Shown here one piece after another: positions 8,314-16,400 of a stretch of 64,000 nucleotides of DNA. Each line of letters opens with the position of its first letter. Positions within the stretch are counted from its first letter, which is position 1. This stretch comes from SXRF01 sp964624555 (GTDB taxonomy: Bacteria; Pseudomonadota; Alphaproteobacteria; Rickettsiales; SXRF01): NCBI GenBank assembly GCA_964624555.1, contig CAZUXB010000005.1, positions 1-64,000 on the forward strand. Reading direction: 5' to 3'. Under the pieces are notes generated by a model. It was not told the origin of the DNA and did not search any database. It saw only the letters and a program-made list of their open reading frames with translations. A program made the position numbers and the translations under genes.

Positions 8314-10611
8314 GTGGCTATGAAAAATGATATTGCTAAAACCCTTCGCACCTCCTTTGTTTTATCCCTGCTTTTTCCAACATTTTCTTTCGCCGCTGGC
8401 TATAACAATGCCGCGCAGTGGAGCCAGATTGGCTGGGCATCGCAGTATAATATTACCATAAACGGTACCGCGCAGACTATCACACCAACAGGCAGCGGGG
8501 TTACGGTCGGGGTTATTGATACCGGCGCAACTCCGGGATGGGCTGGTAATGTCAGCGGTTCAATAATAATGGGTAAATGCCAGATCGCCAGCTGCACCAG
8601 TTCGGTCGATGATAATGGGCACGGAACATTTGTAGGCAGCGAAATTGTTACCAAACCTTCCAGCTCGGGTATGACCGGTCTTGCCAATGGTGCCAAAGTG
8701 CTGGCGGTTAAGGTGCTTAATGCCAGTGGTTCAGGTGTTTCCACCGATGTTTCCAAGGGTATCATGTATGCCGCTGACAATGGTGCGCAGGTTTTGAATT
8801 TAAGCCTTGGGCCAAGCGGTGCGGCGGCAGGGCAGGCAGCTTTCTATAGCAGTATTGCCAGTGCTGTGAATTATGCTGCTTCCAAGGGAGTATTTATAGT
8901 TTTTGCCGGCGGCAATAGCAACCAGGCCCTTGCTGGCGGTAGCAATATAACTGGTTTTACCGATGCCGCTATTCAGCGCATGGTATTTGTCGGATCAGTT
9001 AATTCAGGAAATGGAAAAAGCTCGTTCAGCAATACGGCTGGCAATGGCAGCTTTATCTCTAATACTGGTAAAAGCTATGCCTATAAGAATATGTGGGTGT
9101 CGACCAATGGTGAAGGGCTATGGGGTGCCAGTAACTATTATACACCGCAATATGGTTATGGTTATATCACCCAGATGTCAGGAACTTCAATGGCTGCGCC
9201 GCAGGTTGCTGCTTCTGTTGCCCTTCTCGAATCACAATGGGCTATTTTGAAAACTAACGGAACAGCCCTACAGGTTCTTGAACAGACCGCAAAAGATCTG
9301 GGTAGCAGCGGGGTGGACACTACCTATGGTTATGGGCTGGTGAATCTTACAAAGGCTATGCAGCCTTATGGAACACTTACCGTAAAAAATGCCAGTGGTG
9401 CCAGTATCCCGCTCAGTAGCGTTACCGGTAAATTGCTTCTTGGTGGTTCGTTTGGTGCGGTAAGCAATGGTAAACTCAGCACAGCCCTGCAAACTGCCCT
9501 TTCTAAATACACCACCTTTGACGGATTTATGCGTAATTATACGGTAAACCTCGCCAATCTGGTGACCTCTACGCCAAGTTCATCGTCCGTGACCCAGGTA
9601 AGCACGACAAAAACAACTACCGGTAGCGCCAAGTTCGCCGATGGCAGCAGCCTTTCCTTTGGTAATGCCGAAAATGATATTTACGATATAAGCCGTCCAT
9701 CCTCCTCCTCGGGTAATCCTAACTGGTTTGTATCATTTACCGATGTGCAGGGAACAACCACCGCCGCCGGTTCCGGCTTCCCGGCTTCCGCATCTTTTGC
9801 CAGTGCCCTGTGGGGAAGTGAAAATCCGGTGGCCAGCCAGGTTTATGAGCTGGGTGCATCCAATGTCCTTACTAATATAGCTCAGGGCGGTACTTTCTTT
9901 GCCTATGGTACCAAGCTCGACAGCAGTACGCGGGTGGCGTTCTCATGGTCGCAAACCCGCAATGATGATGCCCTTGCCAGCGTAAGCAGTGAAAATCCAA
10001 GTTCAATGGCCTTTAATACCGGTATCAGTGAGCGCCTTACAGACAGGCTTACAGGTGGCCTGACCATAAGCCTGCTGGACCAGAAAAACGGTATGCTCGA
10101 TACCACCTATTCCGGCAATGCCCTGAGCTTTGGTAATAACCACCAGAGCGTATCGTTCGGTGTTACTTCGACATATTCACTCAGTGACAAGCAGGACCTG
10201 GTCTTTGATGCAGCGATTGTCCGTACTAACGGTGCCAATATTTCCGAAGGGCTGATAACCAGCGTTTCCGATACTTACGCACGCAGCCTGGGGGCTTCTT
10301 TTGTTGAACGCGATGCCTTCCAGGCTGGTGACAGGTTTAACGTGTCATTGCGTGCCCCGCTGCGTGTGATATCCGGTTCGGCGTCAATGCTTACCACTTC
10401 GGTTGATGAAAATGGCTCGCCAGTGACCACTACCCAGAAAATTGGCCTGAAACCAAGTGGCAGTGAAGTAAGCCTGTCCTTTGGCTATCAGGCCCCGGTC
10501 AGTGATGAAGGCGCAAGCTGGGGCATAGCCTTCGAAGGCCGCCATGATGCCGGTAACGTGGCAGGCCAGAATTCGGCTGATGTGATGTTGCACGCCAAGC
10601 TTTCTTTCTAG
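8314..10611 (+). CDS. Autotransporter serine protease (subtilisin S8 type)
   Basis: A 765-residue secreted protease. A signal peptide (residues 10-27, ending SFAAG) is followed by an S8 peptidase domain with the full catalytic set: Asp69 in VGVIDTGA, His103 in DDNGHGTFVG, Asn201 in FAGGNSN and Ser292 in MSGTSMAAPQ. A linker follows, and the last about 260 residues alternate in the beta-strand pattern of an autotransporter barrel, ending in phenylalanine (MLHAKLSF). The passenger should therefore be exported to the cell surface. The start is GTG at 8314 or ATG at 8320. The gene stands alone between unrelated neighbours. Its target is unknown. Confidence 0.93.
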   Translation: MAMKNDIAKTLRTSFVLSLLFPTFSFAAGYNNAAQWSQIGWASQYNITINGTAQTITPTGSGVTVGVIDTGATPGWAGNVSGSIIMGKCQIASCTSSVDDNGHGTFVGSEIVTKPSSSGMTGLANGAKVLAVKVLNASGSGVSTDVSKGIMYAADNGAQVLNLSLGPSGAAAGQAAFYSSIASAVNYAASKGVFIVFAGGNSNQALAGGSNITGFTDAAIQRMVFVGSVNSGNGKSSFSNTAGNGSFISNTGKSYAYKNMWVSTNGEGLWGASNYYTPQYGYGYITQMSGTSMAAPQVAASVALLESQWAILKTNGTALQVLEQTAKDLGSSGVDTTYGYGLVNLTKAMQPYGTLTVKNASGASIPLSSVTGKLLLGGSFGAVSNGKLSTALQTALSKYTTFDGFMRNYTVNLANLVTSTPSSSSVTQVSTTKTTTGSAKFADGSSLSFGNAENDIYDISRPSSSSGNPNWFVSFTDVQGTTTAAGSGFPASASFASALWGSENPVASQVYELGASNVLTNIAQGGTFFAYGTKLDSSTRVAFSWSQTRNDDALASVSSENPSSMAFNTGISERLTDRLTGGLTISLLDQKNGMLDTTYSGNALSFGNNHQSVSFGVTSTYSLSDKQDLVFDAAIVRTNGANISEGLITSVSDTYARSLGASFVERDAFQAGDRFNVSLRAPLRVISGSASMLTTSVDENGSPVTTTQKIGLKPSGSEVSLSFGYQAPVSDEGASWGIAFEGRHDAGNVAGQNSADVMLHAKLSF

Positions 10612-10698
10612 AGAATTTTTTACCAACGTCCTGCGCTTTTTTGTTGGCTTGCCGCCAGTAAAAAGGCTCCGGGCCATGTGCTCTCTTGATTAAAGCGC

Positions 10699-10718
10699 TG
10701 TTTTATTTAAATAAAACA
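10699..10718. repeat. 20-bp perfect AT-rich palindrome
   Basis: TGTTTTATTTAAATAAAACA is a perfect palindrome in the 203-base gap between the autotransporter gene and the following orphan gene. It could be a protein-binding site. As a terminator it would be weak, having almost no G or C and no unpaired loop. The rest of the gap shows no gene. Confidence 0.4.
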
Positions 10719-10814
10719 CTGTAATAATCGGTTTCACAAAAGCTTCATAATCCAAATCGCCTTTTCGTGTATAGTGAAGGGGTTGGTTGAACTTGTAATT
10801 ATTGAGGGGATTTT

Positions 10815-11363
10815 ATGGCTAAAGATAAAGAATATATCGCACCTCTTGCTCCAGCTATTGCTGAATATTTGACAAAGAAGAATGGTGGAGTTCCGGTAAC
10901 CGGTCATCTTGGTCCATTGAGTGGAGAGGTGGTCATTAAACTTACGTCCGTATTTGATAATTTGAATACTGACATAAATAACGCTCAAGCCGCGCTTAAT
11001 AAAATTGAATTGCGGCGCGAGATGGATGTGGAAAGAGTCCGCGCCAAAAATCCTGATCTGAAAGGCGAAGCTGCCTATGCTGCAGCAGATGGTGCGGCCT
11101 ATAGCGCTGCAGTCGACAATATAACTGACCGAGTTTCGCGCAGGATAAGAAGCGAATTCGAGAAAGCAGGGGTAAGACAGTATTCGGAAGAAGCGGTTCG
11201 TGAGATAACCAGTTCCATGCAGAAAATGGCCACGCGTGATGCACGGGACGCCATGGATAAAGCTGTTTTGGCCAAAACTGTGAGAGTTCCCGCAAGAGCA
11301 GTGGCTGAAGCTGGTGGCCACGGTGTTGGTGCGAACCTAAAAGGTGGCGATATAAAAAAATAA
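10815..11363 (+). CDS. Hypothetical protein (182 aa, alanine-rich, helical)
   Basis: I do not recognise this protein. It has no signal peptide or membrane segment. It is predicted mostly helical and alanine-rich, with charged stretches (IELRREMDVERVRAKNPDLK) and a glycine/lysine C-terminus (GGHGVGANLKGGDIKK). TTGAGGGGATTTT precedes the ATG, giving a plausible ribosome binding site. A strong hairpin terminator follows directly, so it appears to be a single-gene transcript and is likely a real gene. It has no obvious functional neighbours. Confidence 0.7.
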   Translation: MAKDKEYIAPLAPAIAEYLTKKNGGVPVTGHLGPLSGEVVIKLTSVFDNLNTDINNAQAALNKIELRREMDVERVRAKNPDLKGEAAYAAADGAAYSAAVDNITDRVSRRIRSEFEKAGVRQYSEEAVREITSSMQKMATRDARDAMDKAVLAKTVRVPARAVAEAGGHGVGANLKGGDIKK

Positions 11364-11392
11364 ACATCTCGTTTCGTAGCCTTAGAATATTG

Positions 11393-11429
11393 ATGGGAAG
11401 TCAGATTATTGACTTCCCATTTGTTTTTT
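11393..11429 (+). terminator. Rho-independent terminator
   Basis: ATGGGAAGTCA and TGACTTCCCAT form a perfect 11-bp stem around a 6-base loop (GATTAT). TTTGTTTTTT follows. It lies 30 bases after the stop of the orphan gene at 10815 and should end that transcript. Confidence 0.92.
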
Positions 11430-11456
11430 AGTCTATTATCTATGAGTAATACATTG

Positions 11457-11526
11457 TTTTTGTCATCCCCGCGCAGGCGTGGAGCTAGGGCCAAGTGAAG
11501 ATTCCCGCCTTCGCGGGAATGACAAC
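11457..11526. repeat. VIPAQAGI-type palindromic repeat
   Basis: TTTGTCATCCCCGCGCAGGC on the left is mirrored by CCCGCCTTCGCGGGAATGACA on the right. It is about 70 bases long and lies between the terminator at 11393 and the ribbon-helix-helix gene. It is of the same family as the copies at 1973-2055, 40803-40894 and 41655-41734. Confidence 0.85.
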
Positions 11527-11540
11527 AGATAGGTGGTGGA

Positions 11541-11738
11541 ATGGAAGATATAAAAATGAAAAAACAAGATAAGAATTCTAAGCAGTTATCTGAAGAAGGC
11601 ACTTTAGTTGATATAGATATTCCTATGCGGGATTTATATCACATTAAACGCATGGCTGAATCTGAAGGTATACTTTATCAGGATTATTTAACCTCAATTA
11701 TGCACAAACTTACAACTGGCCAGATAGTGATTAAATAA
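11541..11738 (+). CDS. Small ribbon-helix-helix (BrnA/CopG-like) protein
   Basis: A 65-residue protein whose second half (VDIDIPMRDLYHIKRMAESE then GILYQDYLTSIMHKLTTGQI) fits the CopG-type antitoxin pattern: a beta strand, a helix, then a second helix starting after GIxYQ. Such proteins bind DNA as dimers, usually as antitoxins that repress their own operon. No toxin gene is adjacent. Instead its stop codon is one base before the astC start, so the two are probably translationally coupled. It could be an orphan antitoxin or a regulator of the ast genes. AGGTGGTGG precedes the ATG. Confidence 0.7.
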   Translation: MEDIKMKKQDKNSKQLSEEGTLVDIDIPMRDLYHIKRMAESEGILYQDYLTSIMHKLTTGQIVIK

Positions 11739-11739
11739 C

Positions 11740-13002
11740 ATGAAGAAAAAACCACAGAAAAAAATAGTTACAAAAAAAACCAAGGACCTTGTCGCCAAGG
11801 GTAAAAAATATTATTCGCTGGCCTATAAACCGCGCGAGGTGATTCTCGCCAAAGGCAAGGGCGCGAAAGTGTGGGATGCGGATGGCAACGAATATATCGA
11901 TTTTGGTTCCGGTATTTCTGTGACCAGCCTCGGCCACAATAATAAAAAACTCGCTGACGCGCTCAAAAAACAGGCCGATAATATCTGGCATACCAGCAAT
12001 ATTTTCTTCACTGAGCCTGCCGTCTGCCTTGCTGAGGAATTGGTGAAAGCCTCGAAATTTGCCAAGCGTGCATTCCTCACCAACTCCGGCGCGGAAGCCA
12101 ACGAAGCGGCGATAAAACTCGCGCGCAAATATGCCGCCGACAAAGGACGCCCGCCGGAAAAACGCGAGATAATAACCTTCATTGGCTCTTTCCACGGGCG
12201 CACGCTGGCAACCATCACCGCCACCGCACAGCCTAAATACCAGGCTGGTTTTGAGCCGCTTCCTGCCGGGTTTACTTATGTGCCGTTCAATGATTTCGCC
12301 GCCATCGAAAAAGCCATAAGCGATAAAACCTGCGCGGTAATGCTGGAAGTGGTGCAGGGTGAGGGCGGGGTTACGCCGGTTGCCAATGGCTTCCTCAAAC
12401 ATATCCAGGATCTATGCCATAAATATGATGCGCTGCTGATACTCGACCAGGTGCAGTGTGGCATGATGCGTACCGGAAAACTCTTTTCCCATTTCGCAGA
12501 AGAAGGAGTGACTCCGGACGTGGTGACGCTGGCCAAGGCCCTTGGTGGTGGCATACCCATAGGTGCGATGCTGGCTGGTGAAAAAGTGGAAAATACGTTC
12601 CAGTTCGGTAATCACGGCTCGACCTTTGGCGGCAACCCGCTGGCCTGTTCCGTTGCCCGCGTGGTGCTCAAGGAGATGCAGTCAAAAGAACTGGCCAAAA
12701 ATGTCACCGCCCGTAGCAAGCAGCTTTTTTCCGCACTCAAAAGCATCAACAAGCATAACTTTTCTGTGTTCTCGGAAATTCGTGGTCGCGGCCTGATGAT
12801 CGGTGCCGAACTGAAACCGGAATTCCACGGCAAGGCTGGCGACCTCGCCGATCTCGCGCGCAAGCACGGTTTGCTAGTATTACAAGCCGGGCCGAACGTG
12901 ATGCGCTTCCTGCCGCCGCTTATCATCAGCGAAAAGGAAATGGCCAAGGGCATCGAACGTTTTGAAGCGGCGGTAGCGNNNNNNNNNNGAGTTTTTAAGT
13001 AA
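11740..13002 (+). CDS. astC: Acetylornithine/succinylornithine aminotransferase (class III)
   Basis: A PLP-dependent class III aminotransferase of about 420 residues. FLTNSGAEANEAAIKLARKY binds the cofactor phosphate, ITFIGSFHGRTLATIT follows, LILDQVQCGMMRTGKLF holds the Asp that pairs with PLP, and TLAKALGGGIPIGA holds the Schiff-base lysine (Lys266). ArgD and AstC have the same fold. AstC is preferred because astA lies just downstream, which points to arginine or ornithine breakdown through succinyl intermediates. Ten N at 12979-12988 hide a few residues near the C-terminus, and the true end may differ from 13002. Confidence 0.85.
   Translation: MKKKPQKKIVTKKTKDLVAKGKKYYSLAYKPREVILAKGKGAKVWDADGNEYIDFGSGISVTSLGHNNKKLADALKKQADNIWHTSNIFFTEPAVCLAEELVKASKFAKRAFLTNSGAEANEAAIKLARKYAADKGRPPEKREIITFIGSFHGRTLATITATAQPKYQAGFEPLPAGFTYVPFNDFAAIEKAISDKTCAVMLEVVQGEGGVTPVANGFLKHIQDLCHKYDALLILDQVQCGMMRTGKLFSHFAEEGVTPDVVTLAKALGGGIPIGAMLAGEKVENTFQFGNHGSTFGGNPLACSVARVVLKEMQSKELAKNVTARSKQLFSALKSINKHNFSVFSEIRGRGLMIGAELKPEFHGKAGDLADLARKHGLLVLQAGPNVMRFLPPLIISEKEMAKGIERFEAAVAXXXXVFK
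12979..12988. other. Assembly gap (10 N) in astC
   Basis: Ten N near the 3' end of the aminotransferase gene. Ten is a common placeholder size, so the true length of missing sequence is unknown and the reading frame after it cannot be trusted. Confidence 0.98.
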
Positions 13003-13014
13003 TAAATGACTTCC

Positions 13015-13060
13015 AATTGGTGCGAATTTGGTGTAATATAGAACCATATAAGCACCAATT
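13015..13060. promoter_or_regulatory. Possible parDE operator (inverted repeat)
   Basis: AATTGGTGC at 13015-13023 and GCACCAATT at 13052-13060 are perfect 9-base inverted arms 28 bases apart, ending 21 bases before parD. ParD-type antitoxins usually repress their own promoter through such repeats. The role is inferred from position. Confidence 0.45.
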
Positions 13061-13081
13061 TATAGTTTTTATGGAGGTTTT

Positions 13082-13336
13082 ATGATACGGCAAAGTATTT
13101 CAGTAACTGAACCAAACGACGCATGGCTTAATTCACTTGTAGAAAGCGAGGAATATTCCAGCAAAAGTGAGATAGTAAACGACCTTATTCGCAGGGCACG
13201 CAGCCGCCATCAGGCGCAAATAGAAAAAATACGCGCCGAACTTATCAAGGGCGAGCAAAGTGGAATTTGTACGCAAACTCCTGAAGAGATCAGGGAAGAA
13301 ATTAAGAAAGAATTACGTTTGAATGGGAAGATATAG
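13082..13336 (+). CDS. parD: ParD-type antitoxin
   Basis: An 84-residue antitoxin. The N-terminal ribbon-helix-helix (IRQSISVTEPNDAWLNSLVE then EEYSSKSEIVNDLIRRARSR) is the ParD DNA-binding fold. The C-terminal charged tail (ELIKGEQSGICTQTPEEIRE) is the flexible toxin-wrapping part. GGAGGTTTT gives a good ribosome binding site. The start of the ParE reading frame overlaps its end by 14 bases, the usual coupling. The pair interrupts the ast genes. Confidence 0.88.
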   Translation: MIRQSISVTEPNDAWLNSLVESEEYSSKSEIVNDLIRRARSRHQAQIEKIRAELIKGEQSGICTQTPEEIREEIKKELRLNGKI

Positions 13337-13618
13337 CTTAACTGCTGACGCAAGGTTAGACCTTAGGCGTATCTATAATTATGGCATAGACAGTTATGGA
13401 GTTCACCTCGCAGATAAATATTATATGCACTAATTGAGCGCTTTGAAGAAATAGCAAAACAGCCTTATCTCTACCAATCAGTTGAGCATATACACAAAGA
13501 TTATAGATGCAGTATTTGTGGCATTGATAGTATCTATTACCGCATTACAGATACTAATATTGAGATCGTTAGAATACTAGGACGACAAGATAGTGAACAT
13601 ATTCTCATAGAGGAGTAA
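13323..13618 (+). pseudogene. parE: Frameshifted ParE-type toxin
   Basis: From ATG 13323 the protein reads MGRYSLTADARLDLRRIYNY, then GIDSYGVHLADKYY, and stops at 13431-13433. The next frame at once continues the ParE family pattern: ALIERFEEIAKQPYLYQSVE, HIHKDYRCSICGIDSIYYRI, then IEIVRILGRQDSEHILIEE with a stop at 13616-13618. Loss of one base near 13424-13427 (TATATGCACT, where TATAATGCACT would restore the frame) explains the break. Either the toxin is inactivated or this is an assembly error. The antitoxin upstream is intact. Confidence 0.85.
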
Positions 13619-13624
13619 AATATT

Positions 13625-14638
13625 ATGTTGCTGGTGCGCCAGGTTCAAATTTCTGACCATGCCGAGATACTTGGCCTTGCCAGGGAGGCTGGTATCGGCA
13701 TGACCTCGCTTCCGGCCAACCCGGATGTACTGGCTGATAAAATTGCCTATGCCGTGGATAGTTTTGCAGGATCTGACAGAACCAGTGGCGATGAGCGTTT
13801 CCTGTTCGTTCTCGAAGATACTGTCACAAAAAAACTGGTGGGAACGGCGGGTATAGTCGCGCATATTGGCATAAAATACCCAGTCTATTTCTACAAGCTC
13901 TCGACCATTGTGCAAGCCTCGAAAGATGTTGGGGTGTACTCACGCCAGAAGGTTCTGCACATGGTAAATGATTATACCGGTGCTACCGAGATTGGTTCAT
14001 TGTTCTTACAAAATTCCTACCGCCGCGATGGTATCGGCAGTTTCCTGTCGCGCTGCCGCTACCTGCTGCTTGCGGAATTTCCAAAACTTTTTTCCGATAT
14101 TGTGATTTCTGAGATACGCGGTGTGCAGAATGACAAGGGGGAGTCCCCATTTTACCGCAACCTCGCCGAACATTTTTTCCAGATGGATTTCAAACGAGCT
14201 GATTTTATAAATGCCACTGAGGGCAGCCAGTTCATCAGCGACCTGAGGCCCAAATACCCGATCGATGTCGACCGGCTTGGTGACCGCGCCGAGGCCGTGA
14301 TCGGTGAGCCGCTGGAAGCTTCCAAAGCCGCGGTGCGCCTGCTTGAAGCCGAGGGATTCCGTTGGCAGGGTTATATCGACCTGTTTGATGCTGGCCCGAC
14401 CATGCAGGCCGAGCGTGCAACCATACGCAGCGTTCGCAAAAGCAAGAGCGCACAGATAAGCGAAATCAAAAAACTTGATACTGAAAAACACCATATGGTA
14501 TCGACTAAAAAACTGGATGATTTCCGTATCGCCCTTACATCTTTGGAAGATACTAAAAACGGTGTTATCATTGAGCCGGAAACTGCGGAAATCATGAAGC
14601 TGCGCGTTGGTGACACAGTGCGCTATATCGAAGCGTAG
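13625..14638 (+). CDS. astA: Arginine N-succinyltransferase
   Basis: A 337-residue AstA, which transfers succinyl from succinyl-CoA to arginine as the first step of the AST catabolic pathway. The family start (MLLVRQVQISDHAEILGLAR then EAGIGMTSLPANPDVLADKI) is clear. The acyltransferase core contains GATEIGSLFLQNSYRRDGIG, and SEIRGVQNDKGESPFYRNLA follows. Length is typical. GAGGAG overlapping the parE end serves as ribosome binding site. astB, astD and astE are not in the window, and the pathway's other enzymes must lie elsewhere or be missing. Confidence 0.93.
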   Translation: MLLVRQVQISDHAEILGLAREAGIGMTSLPANPDVLADKIAYAVDSFAGSDRTSGDERFLFVLEDTVTKKLVGTAGIVAHIGIKYPVYFYKLSTIVQASKDVGVYSRQKVLHMVNDYTGATEIGSLFLQNSYRRDGIGSFLSRCRYLLLAEFPKLFSDIVISEIRGVQNDKGESPFYRNLAEHFFQMDFKRADFINATEGSQFISDLRPKYPIDVDRLGDRAEAVIGEPLEASKAAVRLLEAEGFRWQGYIDLFDAGPTMQAERATIRSVRKSKSAQISEIKKLDTEKHHMVSTKKLDDFRIALTSLEDTKNGVIIEPETAEIMKLRVGDTVRYIEA

Positions 14639-14648
14639 AAAAATTTTC

Positions 14649-14760
14649 TTAGAGCATTTTCCATTTAGCCCTACACGTCGTTAGCCTTCGGCTCGTGTAC
14701 TGTTTTTCTTGTACACGTCGCCTCGGCTGCCTAGTGTAGGATTAAAGCGAAAACGCTCTG
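14649..14760. repeat. Inverted repeat element 1 of astA-exbB gap
   Basis: TAGAGCATTTTCC on the left is mirrored, with mismatches, by GCGAAAACGCTCT on the right. Inside, CCCTACACGTCG and TAGTGTAGGATT form a second nested pair, and TCGTGTAC/GTACACG a third. The 479-base gap between astA and exbB is filled by this and two further unrelated palindromic elements. No gene is seen in it. Confidence 0.65.
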
Positions 14761-14876
14761 GTCATGCCAGCGAAAACTGGCATCCAGACGAACGTTCCAC
14801 TGGATACCACATAGCACAGTTTTTCAGGCCATTCGCGTTGCTCATGGGAAAAACTGGCTTCTGGTATGACAAATTT
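14761..14876. repeat. Inverted repeat element 2 of astA-exbB gap
   Basis: GTCATGCCAGCGAAAACTGG on the left is mirrored by AAAAACTGGCTTCTGGTATGAC on the right. It begins directly after element 1. The ends (GTCAT...ATGAC) recall the VIPAQAGI-type family, but the interior differs. Confidence 0.65.
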
Positions 14877-14921
14877 TGTGTGCCTTAGAGATGAAGCAAA
14901 AATTTTCTAATAGTGCTAGAC

Positions 14922-15099
14922 CAGTTGCAATCCAGGTAGTAAAACTAAAATCATATTGATAAATTCTACTATGCTTTGCTGCAAATGGTTTTCCCTGCGC
15001 TTCCGCTGCTCACGTATTCAAACATACGCTCCGCTGCGGTTCTCGGGAATAACACATTTTCGCTACAGCCTAGTGAATTTCTCAATATGATATGGTCTA
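14922..15099. repeat. Inverted repeat element 3 of astA-exbB gap (MITE-like)
   Basis: Arms of about 18 bases, ATCATATTGATAAATTC near 14951 and GAATTTCTCAATATGAT near 15075, are inverted copies with one mismatch. Outside them TAGACCA and TGGTCTA also pair. The 180-base unit carries an internal palindrome (CGCTTCCGCTGC with CTCCGCTGCGG). It ends about 20 bases before exbB, so the exbB promoter may lie inside it. Confidence 0.7.
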
Positions 15100-15117
15100 C
15101 TTCAAGCGGAGAAAATT

Positions 15118-15924
15118 ATGCAAGATATTTCTATTTTTCATAAGGGTGGGTTTGTTATGTATGCCCTGGCATTGTTGTCGGTGTATGCGGTTGCAGTTAT
15201 TTTTTTCAAACTATGGCAATTTAGAAAATCTAACGTGTTCGACCGGAGTTTTATAGAACCGGTAATGCGTGATATCAAACAGGGTGACCGTTCGCAGGCT
15301 ACCAGGACGCTGGAAACAATACGTGGGCCTATCGCCCGGATTATGAAAGTGACCTTTGAATGTGTGGCTAACCGTGATATGTCGCAAAAAAGCAAAGAGG
15401 CCGAAATTACCCGTGTTGGCTCTGCCGATATACGCTACCTTGAGTCACACCTGCGCGGGCTGGAAATGACGGCAATGATTTCACCACTTATGGGGCTGCT
15501 CGGAACCGTTATCGGGATGATAAATTCTTTCTCAAAACTCAGTTCAGCCGGAACCCATGTGGACCCTACCATCCTCGCCGGGGGGATATGGGAGGCCCTG
15601 CTTACCACTGCTGGCGGTCTTGCAGTTGCTATTCCTGCCCTTGCCGCCCATTATATCTTGGATGGGATCATAGAAAAAGTTCGTTCAACAATGAAGGATG
15701 TATCTGTCCAGATACTTGCGTTGGAAGATGAATTCCGCAGGAACGAAAGGCTGCTGGCTATTGAGCAGGCAAAACAGGCCGAAGCAGAGCGCCGCAGGCA
15801 GGAAGAAGAGCTCAAGAAACAAAAGGCTCAGAGCGAAGCAGCCGCTGCTGAGCAGGCTCAGAATGCGCCTAAGAAAATGTCAACCCTGCATCTTCTTAGC
15901 CCTAAATATTCCAGCGGAGTATAA
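15118..15924 (+). CDS. exbB: ExbB/TolQ-family proton channel protein
   Basis: A 268-residue inner-membrane protein with three membrane segments: about residues 12-32 (MYALALLSVYAVAVIFF), and the pair near 125-145 (MISPLMGLLGTVIGMINSF) and 165-185 (LTTAGGLAVAIPALAAHYIL). The GLLGTVIGMI and TAGGLAVAIP motifs are the MotA/TolQ/ExbB hallmark. With the ExbD-type proteins it would form a proton-driven motor for TonB. A C-terminal charged coiled coil (AKQAEAERRRQEEELKKQKA) beyond the channel is unusual. GCGGAGAAAA precedes the ATG. It is the first gene of an exbB-exbD-exbD-tonB operon. Confidence 0.88.
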   Translation: MQDISIFHKGGFVMYALALLSVYAVAVIFFKLWQFRKSNVFDRSFIEPVMRDIKQGDRSQATRTLETIRGPIARIMKVTFECVANRDMSQKSKEAEITRVGSADIRYLESHLRGLEMTAMISPLMGLLGTVIGMINSFSKLSSAGTHVDPTILAGGIWEALLTTAGGLAVAIPALAAHYILDGIIEKVRSTMKDVSVQILALEDEFRRNERLLAIEQAKQAEAERRRQEEELKKQKAQSEAAAAEQAQNAPKKMSTLHLLSPKYSSGV

Positions 15925-15968
15925 ATTACGTCATTCCTTGTAAATTAGATATAAAATGGTGGTATAAC

Positions 15969-16397
15969 ATGGAATTTGATAGGTCTCCGCGCCGTAGCCT
16001 GAGTCTGCCGCTCACGCCTCTTATAGACGTGGTATTCATACTTATCGTCTTTTTTATGCTTACCACCTCTTTCATGAGGATAGAATCTCTGGAACTGATG
16101 TTGCCATCGTCAGGGAAAGTGTCGGATAAAAAAGAAGTTACCCATATATTCGTCCAGGAAAATGGCGAGCTGATTCTGGGAAAACGTAAAATAGAACCTG
16201 ATGAACTGGATGAAACGCTGGTCAGGCTTTTTTCCAATGATCCTTCCTCGCCGGTTATGGTGCTTACAGATGATGGCGTAACCATGCAGCAACTGGTGGC
16301 AGTAATGGATAAGGTTACCGGGGCTGGCGGTAAAAGTCTGTTTGTGCGTAAATGGGAGAATAAAGAACAGCAACCAACTTCAGAAAATGGGAAGTGA
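15969..16397 (+). CDS. exbD: ExbD/TolR-family protein (first copy)
   Basis: A 142-residue protein with one membrane helix near residues 16-34 (LTPLIDVVFILIVFFMLTTS). The Asp in PLIDVVF is the proton-carrying residue of ExbD and TolR. The rest is periplasmic. It partners ExbB. A second, different ExbD follows after 3 bases, so the motor may be built with two ExbD types. Confidence 0.9.
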   Translation: MEFDRSPRRSLSLPLTPLIDVVFILIVFFMLTTSFMRIESLELMLPSSGKVSDKKEVTHIFVQENGELILGKRKIEPDELDETLVRLFSNDPSSPVMVLTDDGVTMQQLVAVMDKVTGAGGKSLFVRKWENKEQQPTSENGK

Positions 16398-16400
16398 GCT

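Noticed and set aside
14649..15099. CRISPR array in the astA-exbB gap
   Set aside because: The repeats are inverted pairs of different sequence, not direct repeats with regular spacers, and no cas genes are present.
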